The position numbers and the translations under genes are program-made. This document shows, piece by piece, positions 46,117 through 57,839 of a DNA stretch of 64,000 nt. The stretch is from Hyphodiscus hymeniophilus (taxonomy: Eukaryota > Ascomycota > Leotiomycetes > Helotiales > Hyphodiscaceae). Positions within the stretch are counted from its first letter, which is position 1. Each line of letters opens with the position of its first letter. The notes beneath the pieces were generated by a model, which saw nothing but the letters and a program-made list of their open reading frames with translations, had not been told where the DNA came from and searched no databases. The DNA lies in assembly GCA_016508695.1 (NCBI GenBank), contig VNKQ01000016.1:62001-126000 (forward strand). The letters run 5' to 3'.

Positions 46117-47004
46117 ACGCTAGTGTTCGCTCTCCGGAAAGCCTCATAGCATCGTCTTGTCGTCTTCACCGAGAAGAAAATATCGGAAGCTAATTTGAAG
46201 ACGGGACAGTGTAGCCTACTCGGCTGGTGTCTCATAATTACATCAGCACATGGCCTAATGGATAGCAGTAGGTCCGTTTAACGGTCTTATCTGGCTTCTC
46301 CGCGAGAAGAAAATATCGAGGGAGTAAACCGGAGATAACTCATTTCGGTACTCTTCGACGAAGACAAACACTAAATTGAACATCCGTAATCCTAAACTTG
46401 GGAGGTATTCATCTTTTCAATGGCCTGCGCTTTCTCACTTCTAGATCATTAGCTAAATAATACATAAATCAACTCTTTAAGATATTCCAATATTTCCACG
46501 TGATATGAGTTCTCCATTTGACATTAGGCATGGGTATTTTTGAATCCTGCGCGCAACGAAATGTGCGCTGGGTATTTCTTTTCAATAACTCGATACTTTT
46601 AATTGTGCATCAAGAATCTCCCATGCGGCATCCTACTCATAGAGAATAATTCTGCAGCGGCGCAGCGGCTTTGTAACCCAACAGACACGAGGCCAATCGT
46701 GCACAGACATAAATTCCCCCTCCAGGAAGGTAGATAGGATTCTGACTCGTTCGGCCACATCACCATTCCATTTATAATCTGCAAGTGTGAGTTCTGGAAG
46801 AGTCATCGTTTCGAACAAATCGTGGCTTGAAGAGTATATCTATTATCTTGTTACTCCTGCCGGACAGGTTTGGGCGCAGCATCTATTACCGTCACAGGAT
46901 TATTCAATTATCATAGCATTTCCAGAACATCTCGGCGAAGAACCACTTTGCTTTCCCATTGTACTCAGACACCAACAATATAATACACTTTTTTTTTTGT
47001 AGCA
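46117..47004. other. Intergenic with a short direct repeat
   Basis: About 890 bp. GAGAAGAAAATATCG occurs at 46171-46185 and again at 46304-46318, with looser likeness around it (GTCTT..TC..TTCTC before each). The last bases before the next ATG (CTTTTTTTTTTGTAG) look like a splice acceptor, so the peptidase gene may have a 5' UTR intron. Confidence 0.4.
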
Positions 47005-48006
47005 ATGGCCACTCCTATCGAAGGCTCCTACGACGGTCTTGCACCGTTTCACTGGCCCGCTGCCAGAAAACCACTCCAGACCTGGTATCGGATATTTGGC
47101 GACCTATCTTCGTCCGTCGCTCCACTAGTCATCATTCACGGCGGTCCAGGCTTCCCCCATAACTACCTCCTCAACCATCGCGCCCTCACAGACACGTACT
47201 CTGTTCCTGTGATATTCTACGATCAGATCGGCTCCGGCCTCTCCACCCGCCTTCCAGAGACCGCATCCTCGACCGACTTCCCCGACTTCTGGACGGTGGA
47301 GATCTTCAACAAGCAGCTGCGCCAACTTCTTGTCCACCTCAAGATCGAAGGCCGCTATGATATCCTGGGCAGTTCCTGGGGCGGCATGATGGGCTCGCAC
47401 TTTGCGCACACCAGACCGGCTGGTCTGCGAAGACTGATCCTGGCCAACTCCGCGGCGACCAAGTCCCTTTCAATTGCGAATCGGAAGAGGTTCCGCGAGC
47501 AGCTGCCGCGGGAGATTCAGGATGTGCTGGACCGGGTTGAGAAGGAGGATGCGTGGAATAGTGAGGAGGCTGGCGGGGTTATGATGGAGTTTGCAAGGAG
47601 GCATGCCTGCACCGTGTTTCCGTTTCCGGAGGATATGATGGCCAGTATTCGAATCGGTGGTGAAGATACGACTGCTTGCTATACTATGTAAGTCATCGAT
47701 TGACCTCGATTCTTGAAAGAGTAGGGAAACTAACGACACAGTGGCGAGGATCTAAATGGGAATCCTTTCAAGAGTGGTGGTTACATGGGAGAATGGACTA
47801 TGGTCGGCAAGGCAGCCATGATTGAGGTTCCAACACTGCTGATCAATGGTATTGATGAGTTTGCCTCTGGAGATGCCATGAAACCATTTCTGGACGAGAT
47901 TCCAGATGTGAGACTGATCACGATGGAGGGCACGTCACATTCACCACATGTCGAGAAGAAAGAGGAATACATGAAGATCGTAGGGGATTTTCTGGCTGCG
48001 CTTTGA
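47005..48006 (+). CDS. Proline iminopeptidase-like alpha/beta hydrolase
   Basis: Two exons, 47005-47687 and 47742-48006, encode 315 aa; the intron is 54 nt (GTAAGT, branch CTAAC, ACACAG). The oxyanion motif HGGPG is at 45-49, the nucleophile Ser124 in GSSWGG, the acidic residue in INGIDEFA and the His in GTSHSPHVE. Together they form a complete Ser-Asp-His triad of the S33 family. The cap region (residues about 150-225) is shorter than in bacterial proline iminopeptidases, so the true substrate may be another small L-amino-acid amide or ester. No signal peptide; cytosolic by default. Confidence 0.88.
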
Positions 48007-48931
48007 ACTCGATGAATATGCATGGCAGCCATTCGATCCTTTTATCCCATGAGCAGTAATGCAGTAGTCATACTCTGAAGACTTTTATATAGGAAGATTG
48101 TATCGTCCTGAATGTTGATCAAATCCTCCCGTCTATGCGGCTGTGTATATTCTGAAAGTCGCTGACCGAAATAATAAAAGGCTACGGGGTTATCCTGGAG
48201 CGAAGTAGTTAATGTTGCTTTCGCCGAATATCAAGAATTGGGAGATTGAATCTAAAATGATGTTGAAAGCTTCCTACATCACTAATGTGAGCCGAACTCT
48301 ATTCCTTAGCTCGTACTAAAAGAATATGCTTTCAAACCACTCCAAGCAATTATTCACTCCCTTGAGCCTAGACTTGGTGACATCAAATCTTCGAGTAGCT
48401 ATCGTAATCTTACACAGACTGTGTTAGTAGGCCAACTTTAAGAGCGAGACCAAGCTAGACTTCAATTTTTGTGGGAAATGTTGTCCAGATGTAGTCCCTA
48501 AATCTTTAAGTGGCTGTTTTTTTCTTGTTTCGCTAATGCGGAGCCTTGAACAATGCTCTAAACATCTGACTTGACTCTTTGTTCACGATCAACAGTTAAA
48601 TGAGTTAAATGAACCTTCTCCGAGATCCCTGCGCTGGAACATAGAAACAATTGTTCCCCCTAAAGAGAAACAATCATTCTTAATGTTGTTCGACATGAGA
48701 GTAGGTTCAAGCAGCGAACAATCGTCCGACTTGGAATATATTAGAGCTTTCATCCTTCCTTTCCTACTTCTTTTTTCTCAGTCACATCCACATCTTCTTG
48801 TTTTGGACTCCACTCGTGAGATACTCTGACAACATATTTGCCAATCGAGCTATCGATACTTCATTCTTCCTAGAAGATCTACGCAGGACACTCGATTTCG
48901 GAATCACAACAAAAACACCAAGTACAAAAAG
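48007..48931. other. Intergenic, promoter of the 250-aa gene
   Basis: About 920 bp between plus-strand genes. The last 180 bases are pyrimidine-rich (TCATCCTTCCTTTCCTACTT), typical of a fungal transcription start region. Confidence 0.4.
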
Positions 48932-49684
48932 ATGTATTCACAAACACCAAAAGCTCACCCGGGGCACCCGGAAGAGCTACCGAATCTCGCCACGCTCGCT
49001 CATATCGACCAGCTCCTCGCCTCGCGTACCGCCGAAATCAACTTGGCCAAGCAAAAACACCCAGGAAAGGATTTCTGCGCAGAATTCGAGCTACAAGCTG
49101 TGAAGGAGGAGGTCGCAAAATGCAAAGCTCAAGCTTCCAAACTTGCGGAGATCCATCGGGTGTCTCTAGTCATAGGTTTCTTCACGGTTTTCATGGAGCG
49201 CCTCGAATACATGTCAAAGCTCCTCAAGGACGACCTTCGCACATTCGATAAGGAGTTCAAGGAAGACAGTTCTCGCCAACAAGTCAATGCTGACAAGGCT
49301 GTTCAGACCGTAAGCAACTACGAACAGCCCCAGAACCCCAACGAACGCATTACCGAATGGCTATTGATCTGCAACCCCGAGGAAGAATCCTCGTATAAGA
49401 AGATGCCATCAAGTGAAGCTTCTGCTCTGTCTGCAAATGCAAACTCCACTCATCCTAAATTGGATACGGATGGCAGTATCGGCGGATCACTCGTGCTCGT
49501 TGATAACCATTTTGGGAAGCTGACTCTCGAGGAAACAGATCGCCGAATCGAGCAGGAAGAAGAGGCCAAGGGTCGAAAAGCAACCGAGGAGAACTTGCGC
49601 CAAATCGACGATTGGGAGGATGACTGGAAGTCGGATCGCTTCACCACGTATCCTACCAGCCATAACACTGGGAAAGCCCAGTAG
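48932..49684 (+). CDS. Hypothetical coiled-coil protein, 250 aa
   Basis: Intronless ATG frame. The first half is helical and charged: LAHIDQLLASRTAEINLAKQ, KHPGKDFCAEFELQAVKEEV, CKAQASKLAEIHR, then a more hydrophobic LVIGFFTVFMERLEYMSKLL. The C-terminal third has EEETDRRIEQEEEAKGRK-like charge and Trp-Asp repeats (DDWEDDWKSD pattern). I recognise no family. It shares a K-x-K-x-PG-x-D stretch and a similar helix order with the 566-aa protein encoded 2.8 kb upstream, so the two may be distant relatives. Just after the stop the sequence CAGATGGCAGATGGT occurs twice in tandem. Confidence 0.6.
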   Translation: MYSQTPKAHPGHPEELPNLATLAHIDQLLASRTAEINLAKQKHPGKDFCAEFELQAVKEEVAKCKAQASKLAEIHRVSLVIGFFTVFMERLEYMSKLLKDDLRTFDKEFKEDSSRQQVNADKAVQTVSNYEQPQNPNERITEWLLICNPEEESSYKKMPSSEASALSANANSTHPKLDTDGSIGGSLVLVDNHFGKLTLEETDRRIEQEEEAKGRKATEENLRQIDDWEDDWKSDRFTTYPTSHNTGKAQ

Positions 49685-50593
49685 ATGGCAGATGGTCAGA
49701 TGGCAGATGGTAAAATATCGGTGAGTCCGCTTTCCAATTCGGCTTGCTAACTGCCAAATCGATGAAGTTCTCATCGTTGTAACAACACCATGAACTCATT
49801 CCGAGAACTTCCTTGCGTTCATTTCCTTTCTCCGAAAAAGGTTGGCATGCATGGAGAGGCTTTTGTGTTTTTGGAGCGGCCTTTTGATAGATACTAAAAA
49901 AAAAAACAATAAATTCCTTCGGGAAACCAAAACTTTAAGTTCCATTTGCCATTGATGAATAAACTCTGCTTACTGTGAGTGTGTGAGAATCCTAACGTCA
50001 AATGCTCCGCCTTCTGCACCATTTTAAATCGACCTAGACTTCTAGACGCCGTAGAAGGATAAACATGAGGTGCATTCTTCGGAAAAAGCCTTTTGCACAC
50101 AATATCTGTAAATCACTGCGACAATCGGATGGAAGGATCCCTTTGTCGCCTTTAATAATCATTGGGATGACTATCCCGCATCTCCTGTAAGCGGCGGCTC
50201 TTAAGTCATTCAATAACGTTGTTGGAATCATGTTGCGTGACGACAATTGATAGCCTCATCATCTCCATGGAACAAAGCCGAGAACTTATTTCTGCTCGAG
50301 AGCTAGGCTGGTTCTACAGAGATGTCGTTGCGATCACTTTAAGGCTTTTCATCCACAAATGGAAGAAAATACGAGCAAAATGACAGAACGTTTTGCCTAG
50401 GACAGAGCAGAGATACGTTCTTTTGCGCCTTTATTGCGTCTTTATTGTAAGGCAGATACCTGGAGAGGAACTTGCCGAAAAGCAGGTCCCAGGAATCTCG
50501 AGAAGCCTGCTAAGGTGTGTAGGGGGTTATCAGTCAACAGGGTAACTGCAGGCATCATCTCCGGAACCTCGTATAGTAAGTCATAACCCCTTA
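49685..50593. other. Left flank of the retrotransposon
   Basis: About 900 bp of near-normal base composition up to the target duplication. A 75-codon minus frame (50669-50442) includes LLYEVPEMMPAVTLL and runs into the LTR; it may be a remnant of a gene hit by the insertion. No complete gene is recognised. Confidence 0.4.
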
Positions 50594-50597
50594 GTAC
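50594..50597. repeat. Target-site duplication, left (GTAC)
   Basis: GTAC directly precedes the TG that opens the left LTR, and GTAC directly follows the CA that closes the right LTR. Four bases can match by chance and GTAC is a palindrome, but the exact position at both outer ends supports it. Confidence 0.7.
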
Positions 50598-50731
50598 TGA
50601 AACGGGTCTGCTCGTATTGAGTGGCAAGTTGATTTTTCTTCTAAGGTTTCCTTGAAGGAAGGATCTCATCTATCTAGGAGCTAACCGCTATAGGAATCGC
50701 TTAACACGTGATTCTAAATCTAGCCTCTATA
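50598..50731 (-). repeat. 3' LTR (134 bp)
   Basis: Starts TGAAACGGGTCT at the outer end; its inner end reads CCTCTATA where the other copy reads CCTCTGCA. Aligned to the right LTR without gaps I count 11 differences, all transitions. The outer TG is kept, and the inner CA has become TA. Confidence 0.85.
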
Positions 50732-50741
50732 AGCTCCCCTA
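50732..50741 (-). other. Candidate polypurine tract
   Basis: On the minus strand TAGGGGAGCT sits directly before the 3' LTR. A short purine run next to the 3' LTR is where plus-strand priming would start. It is short and partly degraded, so this is tentative. Confidence 0.4.
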
Positions 50742-51252
50742 GCCGAAAACACAAGTACCGTAGTGTAAGAAATATATACCAAAGCTATAATAGTGCTAGT
50801 TTCGTAACTATGTGATAAACTAAGCCAAACCCACAGATCTTTTATCGTTTATCGTTATTATTAGTAAACCTCCCGATCATCTCGAATCGTCTATATATTT
50901 ACTAGCCGATAGAGGGGTCAATGGGAACGTTACTCCCGATACTAGTGGGCTTAGTAGTAGTAGTTCTATTAGTAGTAATAACAGTAGTTCCTTTATTCCA
51001 GATATTATCATTCTATTGCGTCTATTTACTATTCTCATTATCATTGTCCTACTACTTCCATTTACTATTCTTAGTAATTTCCTCAGTAGTGGCACTAATA
51101 CTAGTAGTTTTAGTATCGTTAGCAACCACCTCATCTACACTTGTTTACTTATTATCAGGACTAATGAATAGTGTTTCGGTTTGGTTATTAATAGCCTCTA
51201 CGTTTTAGTCGGTACTAATTATTCTCGGGTGGACATGGGGGTGCGTAAGGAG

Positions 51253-54200
51253 CTAGCCATAGGGACCCTTGGGATCGATATAAACGCAATTCTTAAGCTT
51301 AATAGCCTCCTTATATACACGCTTCTAATAAGGCGATAGATTAGAGTTACTCGTTAGGTTAAATGTATCTGTTACCTCGAAATAAATCTTGCCTCGAGTC
51401 TTTATTATTACATTGCGTCCTAGGTTACTAGAGAAACCAAGAGTAGCTATACGGACTAAATCACTAGCTATACAAACTATTAAAGATCCTTAGATTTTAT
51501 TAGTTGTGTTATAAGTAATATTGCCTAAGAAGAGGGTTAGCTTCTCGATAGTTATCTAAGAAAGGGTATACGAATACAATTACTTCTAGGCAAAATAATA
51601 AGTAATAATGCCTAATTTATTTGCCTTTAAGATTCTATCTTCAATCATCTTGATTTAAATGTTAATAATAACTATAGCAGATATAATATTAAACTAAGAG
51701 CTAGTAAGTTTATCTTATACTTCGCCTATAAAAGAAATCAAGAAGTAGTAGTAGTATTTGTCGCTAGGGAATTCTGGGAATATCTTATTAAATTAATCGC
51801 GAACAATATTAGGGAGAACGAGGTTTTTAGGTAGGGAGGTAAATAGTGTATTTATAATATAACCACTATATAAGAGGTAGCTAGAAATCTCTATCACGCT
51901 AAGAGCTAAGCGTCGTTATATATTAAGCATTTCTATTAGATAATAATTATTAATAAAAAGTTATAAGATAGATAGACCTCCTTTACGATTATAGTTAGCA
52001 AGGGAGATTATTTCGGTATATAGTTAGAGTTGTCTTTTGTCACCAATTATAATTACTATTAGAGTATCTGTATTCGCGACAATTATATTAAACTCAACTA
52101 TAGTTATTAAACTAACTTCCTCTAGAAGAAGAGCGTCTACTTCGGTTATAAGGTTTCCTAAATGTCCGAAGTTATTAGTAATTATTCCCTAAATAGCTGC
52201 CATTTTCTTTGTCTTATCTAATGCCGTAGCTACTATTAAATTAAATTCCTTGCGAGTCTTCTTATTTATATCGGAACCTTAGATTTCGTATTAGGAGAGC
52301 TTTGCGAGGAAATTAGTATATACTAGGCTTAATAATCGGAGTTTATTAGCGAGGTCGAAAGTATTAATAGCAATTCCGAGCTTATACTCCTTAAATCTAT
52401 TATCGCGAACCCTATACTTAACTAGAAGGAGTTGCTTATTTAGGGCCTTAGTAACCTTGATAAAAGCGAGTATAGCGAGTTCCTCCTTTAGAATCTTTAA
52501 TAAGCCGAGATTAATAGCTTCTTTATCTAGAGTAGAACTATAAAAAATAAGCTATTCGCTATTACTAATATAGTCCTCGTCTAATAAAGCGATAGCACAA
52601 TCCTTATCGTTCTTAGCGTAGTTATTAAAAACTATATTGCCTTTTATAAAATTATTATAATACGTAAGAATAAGTAAAGCGGCCTTCTTTTATCCCTTTA
52701 TTACTAAAGGCTTCTTCTTCTAGGACTTCTTAAAGCGGGCTCGCTTCTTTATGCTATTAAGATTATTAGCATTATCTTTATCCTCCTTATTATCGCTAAT
52801 TCTACTATTATTAAAGGTGGCTATAGCAATTCTAATATTAGTAAGTATATTAGCAATATTATTCTTTACCTTAGTAGTAACAACTATAGTGACCTTATTA
52901 GTAACAATAATAGTAACATTAGTAATACCCTTAGTAGCCTTTGCCTTCTCTTTGGCTTTATATACTAAAAGATACTTATAGGTATTATCGTTAAGCGGGT
53001 CGAATTCAGGGTAAGCTACGAGGATTTCGTCCAAATACTCTCGTAGCTTCTAGTAGTCTAGCTTATCACAGATCTTAGCAATCTTAGTCAAACGGTTATA
53101 ATTAGCTATAGAGAGAATATACTTAGTCTCTGTCTTATTATTAAAGATACGAAGCGCAAAACGACCCTTTAGAAGTTTAGTATAGAGAGGATTTATTCTG
53201 CCTTTATCGAGTACTTTATTAATCTCTCGGATAAAGTTATTAATAGTAATATTAGCTAGAGCACCTAGAGTAATCTTAATATTAGGGTTACTAATTAATA
53301 TCGCAATTACGATATTTGCTAAGAGGTAAGTCTTACTAGTCCTAGGGAAACTACGAAAAATACTAATATTATAACCCTTAGTATTTATAGGGTAGTAGTA
53401 TAAATATTCGATATATTTAATCTAATTATTATCCTCGAACATCGCCTTTAAGTAATCCTTAAAGATTTAGTTAGGAATAAGATTAATATATCCTTTGATT
53501 CTAGTATCCTTTATTAATAAAGTATAGGCGAATGTATTAATTAATTTGGAAACGCGGCAATTAGGGTTATTATAATAAAGGCACTTAATAACAAGTCGAG
53601 ATCTATTAAGTAAGATATCTTATCTTAGAATAATGTGGCTTTTAGACTTAATAAAAGTAGAGTATATAAGGGTAACCCAAATAGCTATAGATTTGTTAAT
53701 AGTAGTATGGATTTTAGTATTAGTTTGCGTATTATAAAGTATTACGGGGAGCTTGGTTAATATAAAGGCACGACCTTTCTTAATCTCTTCTTTTATAGTA
53801 TTAAGCGCAAGCTATACTCGAGGACGACGGAGTTAGCTAATAATCTCTCCTTATAAGGTCTAAGGCATAGGTTTAATAACTTTAAATAGCTAATTTTCAC
53901 TTAAAAGAATCTTATAAGCGTTTAGCTTAAAGTTGACTTAGATAATGTTTCCCTTTAAAAACTTAATCTTTAGCTTCGCGGCTTTCTCCTACTAATAACG
54001 ATTGAGAGTTAGTAGCGCTAGGTATAAGCTATTACTAGTACTAGCTAGCTTTAAGACACGAAGAATTCTACCTTAGATATTCAACTTTATAATATTACGT
54101 TATCGATCCTCTATTTGCTAAATATAATAAAGGGCTTATCGAGTTGCTATCTCTATTCAGTTAATATAGTTATTTACTAGGCCCGTCTCTATATAAGGTC

Positions 54201-55068
54201 GGGTATTCGCTATCTTTATACTATTAGAGTTAATAATAATAGTAAAGTTACCTAGGGCTAACTTCTTTATATATATCTACTACTAAATGCTTAAATGGGT
54301 ACGGTCGTGCTCTAGTCTCTTCTAAATAATAGTAACGGGCCTATAAACCGGCTTCTTCTTGTTATTCTTAAGGTAAATGTTAATAGTAAATAGAGAAGTA
54401 TAAGTAGCCATTACCTTAAGGGTATTAATAGCGCGAGTAGTAGTACTTCCCCAAATATAATCATTGAGAAGGTTCGTCTATATTATATTACTACTAAAGT
54501 TATTAATTGTAATTCTAAGAACTATAAGGTTAGGCTTGACTTTAGCGAATCTCTTTCCTCTTGTTTTCTTAACGATTTGAGGAATATTTTTAAGATCGCG
54601 TATAATTACTTTGTTTCTTTCTTTGTTTATGCTATATAACTACTTTAAGTCGTTAATAGTAAACTCTACGCAAGTAGTAGTAGCCGAGAATCCCATAATC
54701 AACTCCTTTCCTACGACTTTAGGGTTTATAGTAGTAGGGTAGTTAATAGCGGGGATAATAACCTAGATAGTAATAGTTAATAGCTATTCTTTATATATAA
54801 TTATTATAAACTTAGTATAGATTTCGTTATTTAGTTAATATTTGGGTTATTCTATAATCTTTAGTATTTAAAGAGAGATAATACGCTTCTCTAGCTCCTT
54901 TAAAGCTCTAGTAATATAATCGCGTTCCTTTTCCTTTAGTAGATAGTAAATATACTAACTAAAGGGCTTTTAAGCCTTTGCGTTAAGGGTAAAGAAGAGA
55001 CGCTTAGTAATTCGATAATCAATTATATACGGGTAAGTAAATCAGATATACTTCTTGTCTAAAGACAT
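51253..55068 (-). pseudogene. Superfamily 1 (UPF1-like) helicase frame inside the retrotransposon
   Basis: One reading frame of about 1,270 codons, from an ATG at 55068 (MSLDKKYI) to about 51253, has no frameshift: positions 55068, 53334, 52041 and 51495 are all in phase. It is broken by many stop codons. Helicase motifs in order: Walker A FPRTSKT (~53,353-53,322; GxPGTGKT-like with two Gly codons altered by G-to-A), a motif II region ALLLEEVS (~52,140), motif III IGDKRQL (~52,045), RRLALS (motif IV-like, ~51,910) and NKI-stop-GS with GFSSNLGR (motif V/VI region, ~51,490-51,430). UPF1-type SF1 helicases have GDxxQL, QRRM and QG in these places. Motif II reads EE where DE is expected, and the first E is not explained by RIP. 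The N-terminal ~570 codons have no recognised domain. True ends are uncertain. Confidence 0.7.
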
Positions 55069-56389
55069 AATAAATATTAGTTATAAAATGTAAGGTAAAT
55101 AATATCTTATAAATATTAAGGAACGGGGAGATTCGATAAATTCGATAGACTTAATAGGTTTAATAAATTCGATAGAGTTAAAGTAATTAGAGAGTAATAT
55201 GGTTATTCTTATAAGTAGTGTATTTTCTAGTGTTAAGAATTTTTCGCGGGTTCTAAAGTGCGAGACTAATGCGTTTTTTGTTAATATTGTCGCGGCCTCG
55301 GAATAACTTTACCTCGCTTATTTCCTATAATAACAATTTTCAATATTAGTAAGGAGTCTCCCTCTATAAGAGCCTTTAAAGGTATAAGGCAATATATGTG
55401 TTTAAAAGACTATTGAATTCCTTCGGTCCGTCTAAAAGTAGTAGGTATATTAAAGAGACCAAAAGAGCACTATATTTAGTTAGCTATATAAGTTATAGAT
55501 AATGTTATTGTCTTCTTAGCAACTAACAAAATAAGTAAAAGCAAATGTTAGCGGTCTAGTTTTACGCCTTATCTAGGGCGTTAGTATAGTTTAACGCTAT
55601 GTCTAGGGCGAGAAGGCGGCTATACCCTCCTCTAGCTATAATATAAACCGACTATAATAAATTAAAACATATAAAGAGATAAGAGATCAAGGTAACGATT
55701 ATTTAGTACCCTAGCGAACTTTATTACGGATTAGTCAATATTAAGTAAAGACATATTAATATTGTATTTGGTAAGTTCCGAGGGTCTAATTAAAAATCGA
55801 GTAATATCTAGTTAGTCTAAGCGTAGTATATATACTTTAAGGTTATCTAGATAATATTTTCTTGTCTTTCTATTACTATAAATATTCGTTACTTAGGCTA
55901 TAATATCTAATAGCTAATTAGTAATTAATCGAGGGCCTATCTATTGTGATTTAAGCTTTTTTCCCTTCTACTTGTCTAGTTAGTAATATCGTACAAATAC
56001 TAAATCTCTAACCCTAGGTTTCGTCTATTACGCCTTGGATCGTGCTTCGATTTTTGAGTGCGCTCGTGCGATTATTATAATAACTTAGTTATATATTTTG
56101 TTACGCTATTCCTAAAGAAAACTCTATTACTCTCTTAGGATTATAAATAATACCTCGGGGTATAATTAGAATTACTAATCTAATTTATTAAGTTCGTCAT
56201 AGATTTGCAGACTTTGTATTTATAATGGGGTAAAGCCTAATAGGAACTCTATAGGGGTAAATCCTTTAGTGCGGACGTATCTTATATTAATAATTAAAGC
56301 GATTTCTAGGCAAGCGTAATTCTAAAACGCTACAGATTAAAGTCCTCTCTCTATTACTTACTTATATAACTACAAAGATACTAATTATA

Positions 56390-56830
56390 CTAATCTCTCG
56401 ACTAGTCCTACTAATTAGGGATGTGTAATAGGGGCATAGTAAATATTGGATCTATATAATTCGAATAAAGTCTTAACTTCTATTACTATAAAGTGCGAAC
56501 TATTATTAAGATAAGCTAATCTGGGCTATCCGAATATTAGTACTAGATAATTCACCTAGAAATTAATAACCGCCGCTCTATTAGTAAAGGAGTAGGCTTT
56601 AAGGAAAATACACTTAGAAAAGTAATTAACTATTATAAGGATGTATTTCTCTTTATTTTCTCCCGTAGGATTTATTAGGCTAAGAAAATCTATACTAATT
56701 ATACTTTAATATTCAAATTGCAATATAGGCTTTATTCTAGTACTTTTGTAACGAGGGCCTATATATTAATATACTTTGCAAGACTTATATTACTAATTCG
56801 TATCTTAAACCCGAGTCGGCTAATAGAATT
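56390..56830 (-). pseudogene. Integrase remnant
   Basis: The minus-strand frame shows a zinc-finger end (SCKVY after two His/Cys positions), YIGPRYKST, the first catalytic Asp in SIDFLSLINPTGENK (codon at 56690), YLNNSSHF where the second Asp has become Asn (GAT to AAT), and the Glu of GLVERL. This is the rve integrase core with D-N-E in place of D-D-E. Several stop codons interrupt it at Trp/Gln-type positions. Same phase as the RT. Confidence 0.85.
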
Positions 56831-57839
56831 CCCCTTGAAGTTTATATAGTGTAAGAGCTTTTACGAAATAACTATGCGCGTTATATGCTTATTTTAGAAT
56901 ATCTAGTACTTTATAATCGAGAATATACTTGGTAATAGTAGTTAATAATCGTTTGGTATATATGAGATGTTTTCCTAATATGCGGAATCGAAGTAACCTT
57001 TTTTTAATTAATCGCTTTTTATTTCTACTTAAATGTAAAAGGCTAGCCTCCCTATAGAGCAAGAATATAAGTATTAGTCCGTATACTTTATAAGAACGTA
57101 GCTCGCCAAATCTATTATAGTTATATTACTAGTCTTTTTATATAGACGGTTCTCTAGGGCCTCGCTCTAGTACTATAGCGAAAAACATCCTCTCTCTATT
57201 AAATCGTTAGGGATTATCTTAAAGGTTTCTTAGAAGTCGAGATAATCTATTTGTAATACTAACTAAATTAGATTTACCTAATTTATAGTATACCTCGAAA
57301 TTATATTTAGTCAACTTATCTAGTTATTACGCGATTTTACTATAGGAGTTAGTATTATTTACTAATATAGAGACTAAGGTATTATAGTTAGTATATATCT
57401 TAGTTGGGTAAGGGCTTCCTATTACTCTCTATCGCACTTTAGCTAAATATCGAACTATTACTAGAGCTTCTTTCTTAGTAGTTGTGTATTGGGTTTCGAC
57501 GTCTAATAGTCGGAATAAAATAAACATTATAATCTAGATCTAGTCCTTATATAAGCCAGTTGCTTTTATCCCCTCTAGTATATCTTTAAGTTAGAAAAGA
57601 ATACTACCCACGGCCCTTTTGCTAGTATTATAATATAAATGCTACTATTTGAGACTATCCCTACTAGATATAGCGTTATTAATAATAGAATCTTTAATAT
57701 ACTAAAATAAGTTTTACTAATTTAGACCCTAATTGAATTTATTAGAGTCTATTTATTTCTTGTATACTAATTCTCTATTAGATTTGAGGGGGATAGAGAC
57801 TTCTTTCTAGTATAATCTCTTAAGGATAGTAGCGTAGTC

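Noticed and set aside
50600..50728. The end repeat as a segmental duplication rather than an LTR
   Set aside because: Exact TG/CA outer ends, GTAC on both sides, an abutting TAG-start (ex-TGG) primer site and gag-pol order inside make an LTR the simpler reading.
50921..51208. 95-codon hydrophobic plus-strand frame in the AT-rich block
   Set aside because: Poly-(Leu/Val/Ser) text arises from TA-rich sequence opposite the helicase remnant; not a transmembrane protein.
52720..53034. 104-codon minus-strand frame taken as a separate gene
   Set aside because: It is in phase with, and part of, the longer stop-broken helicase frame.
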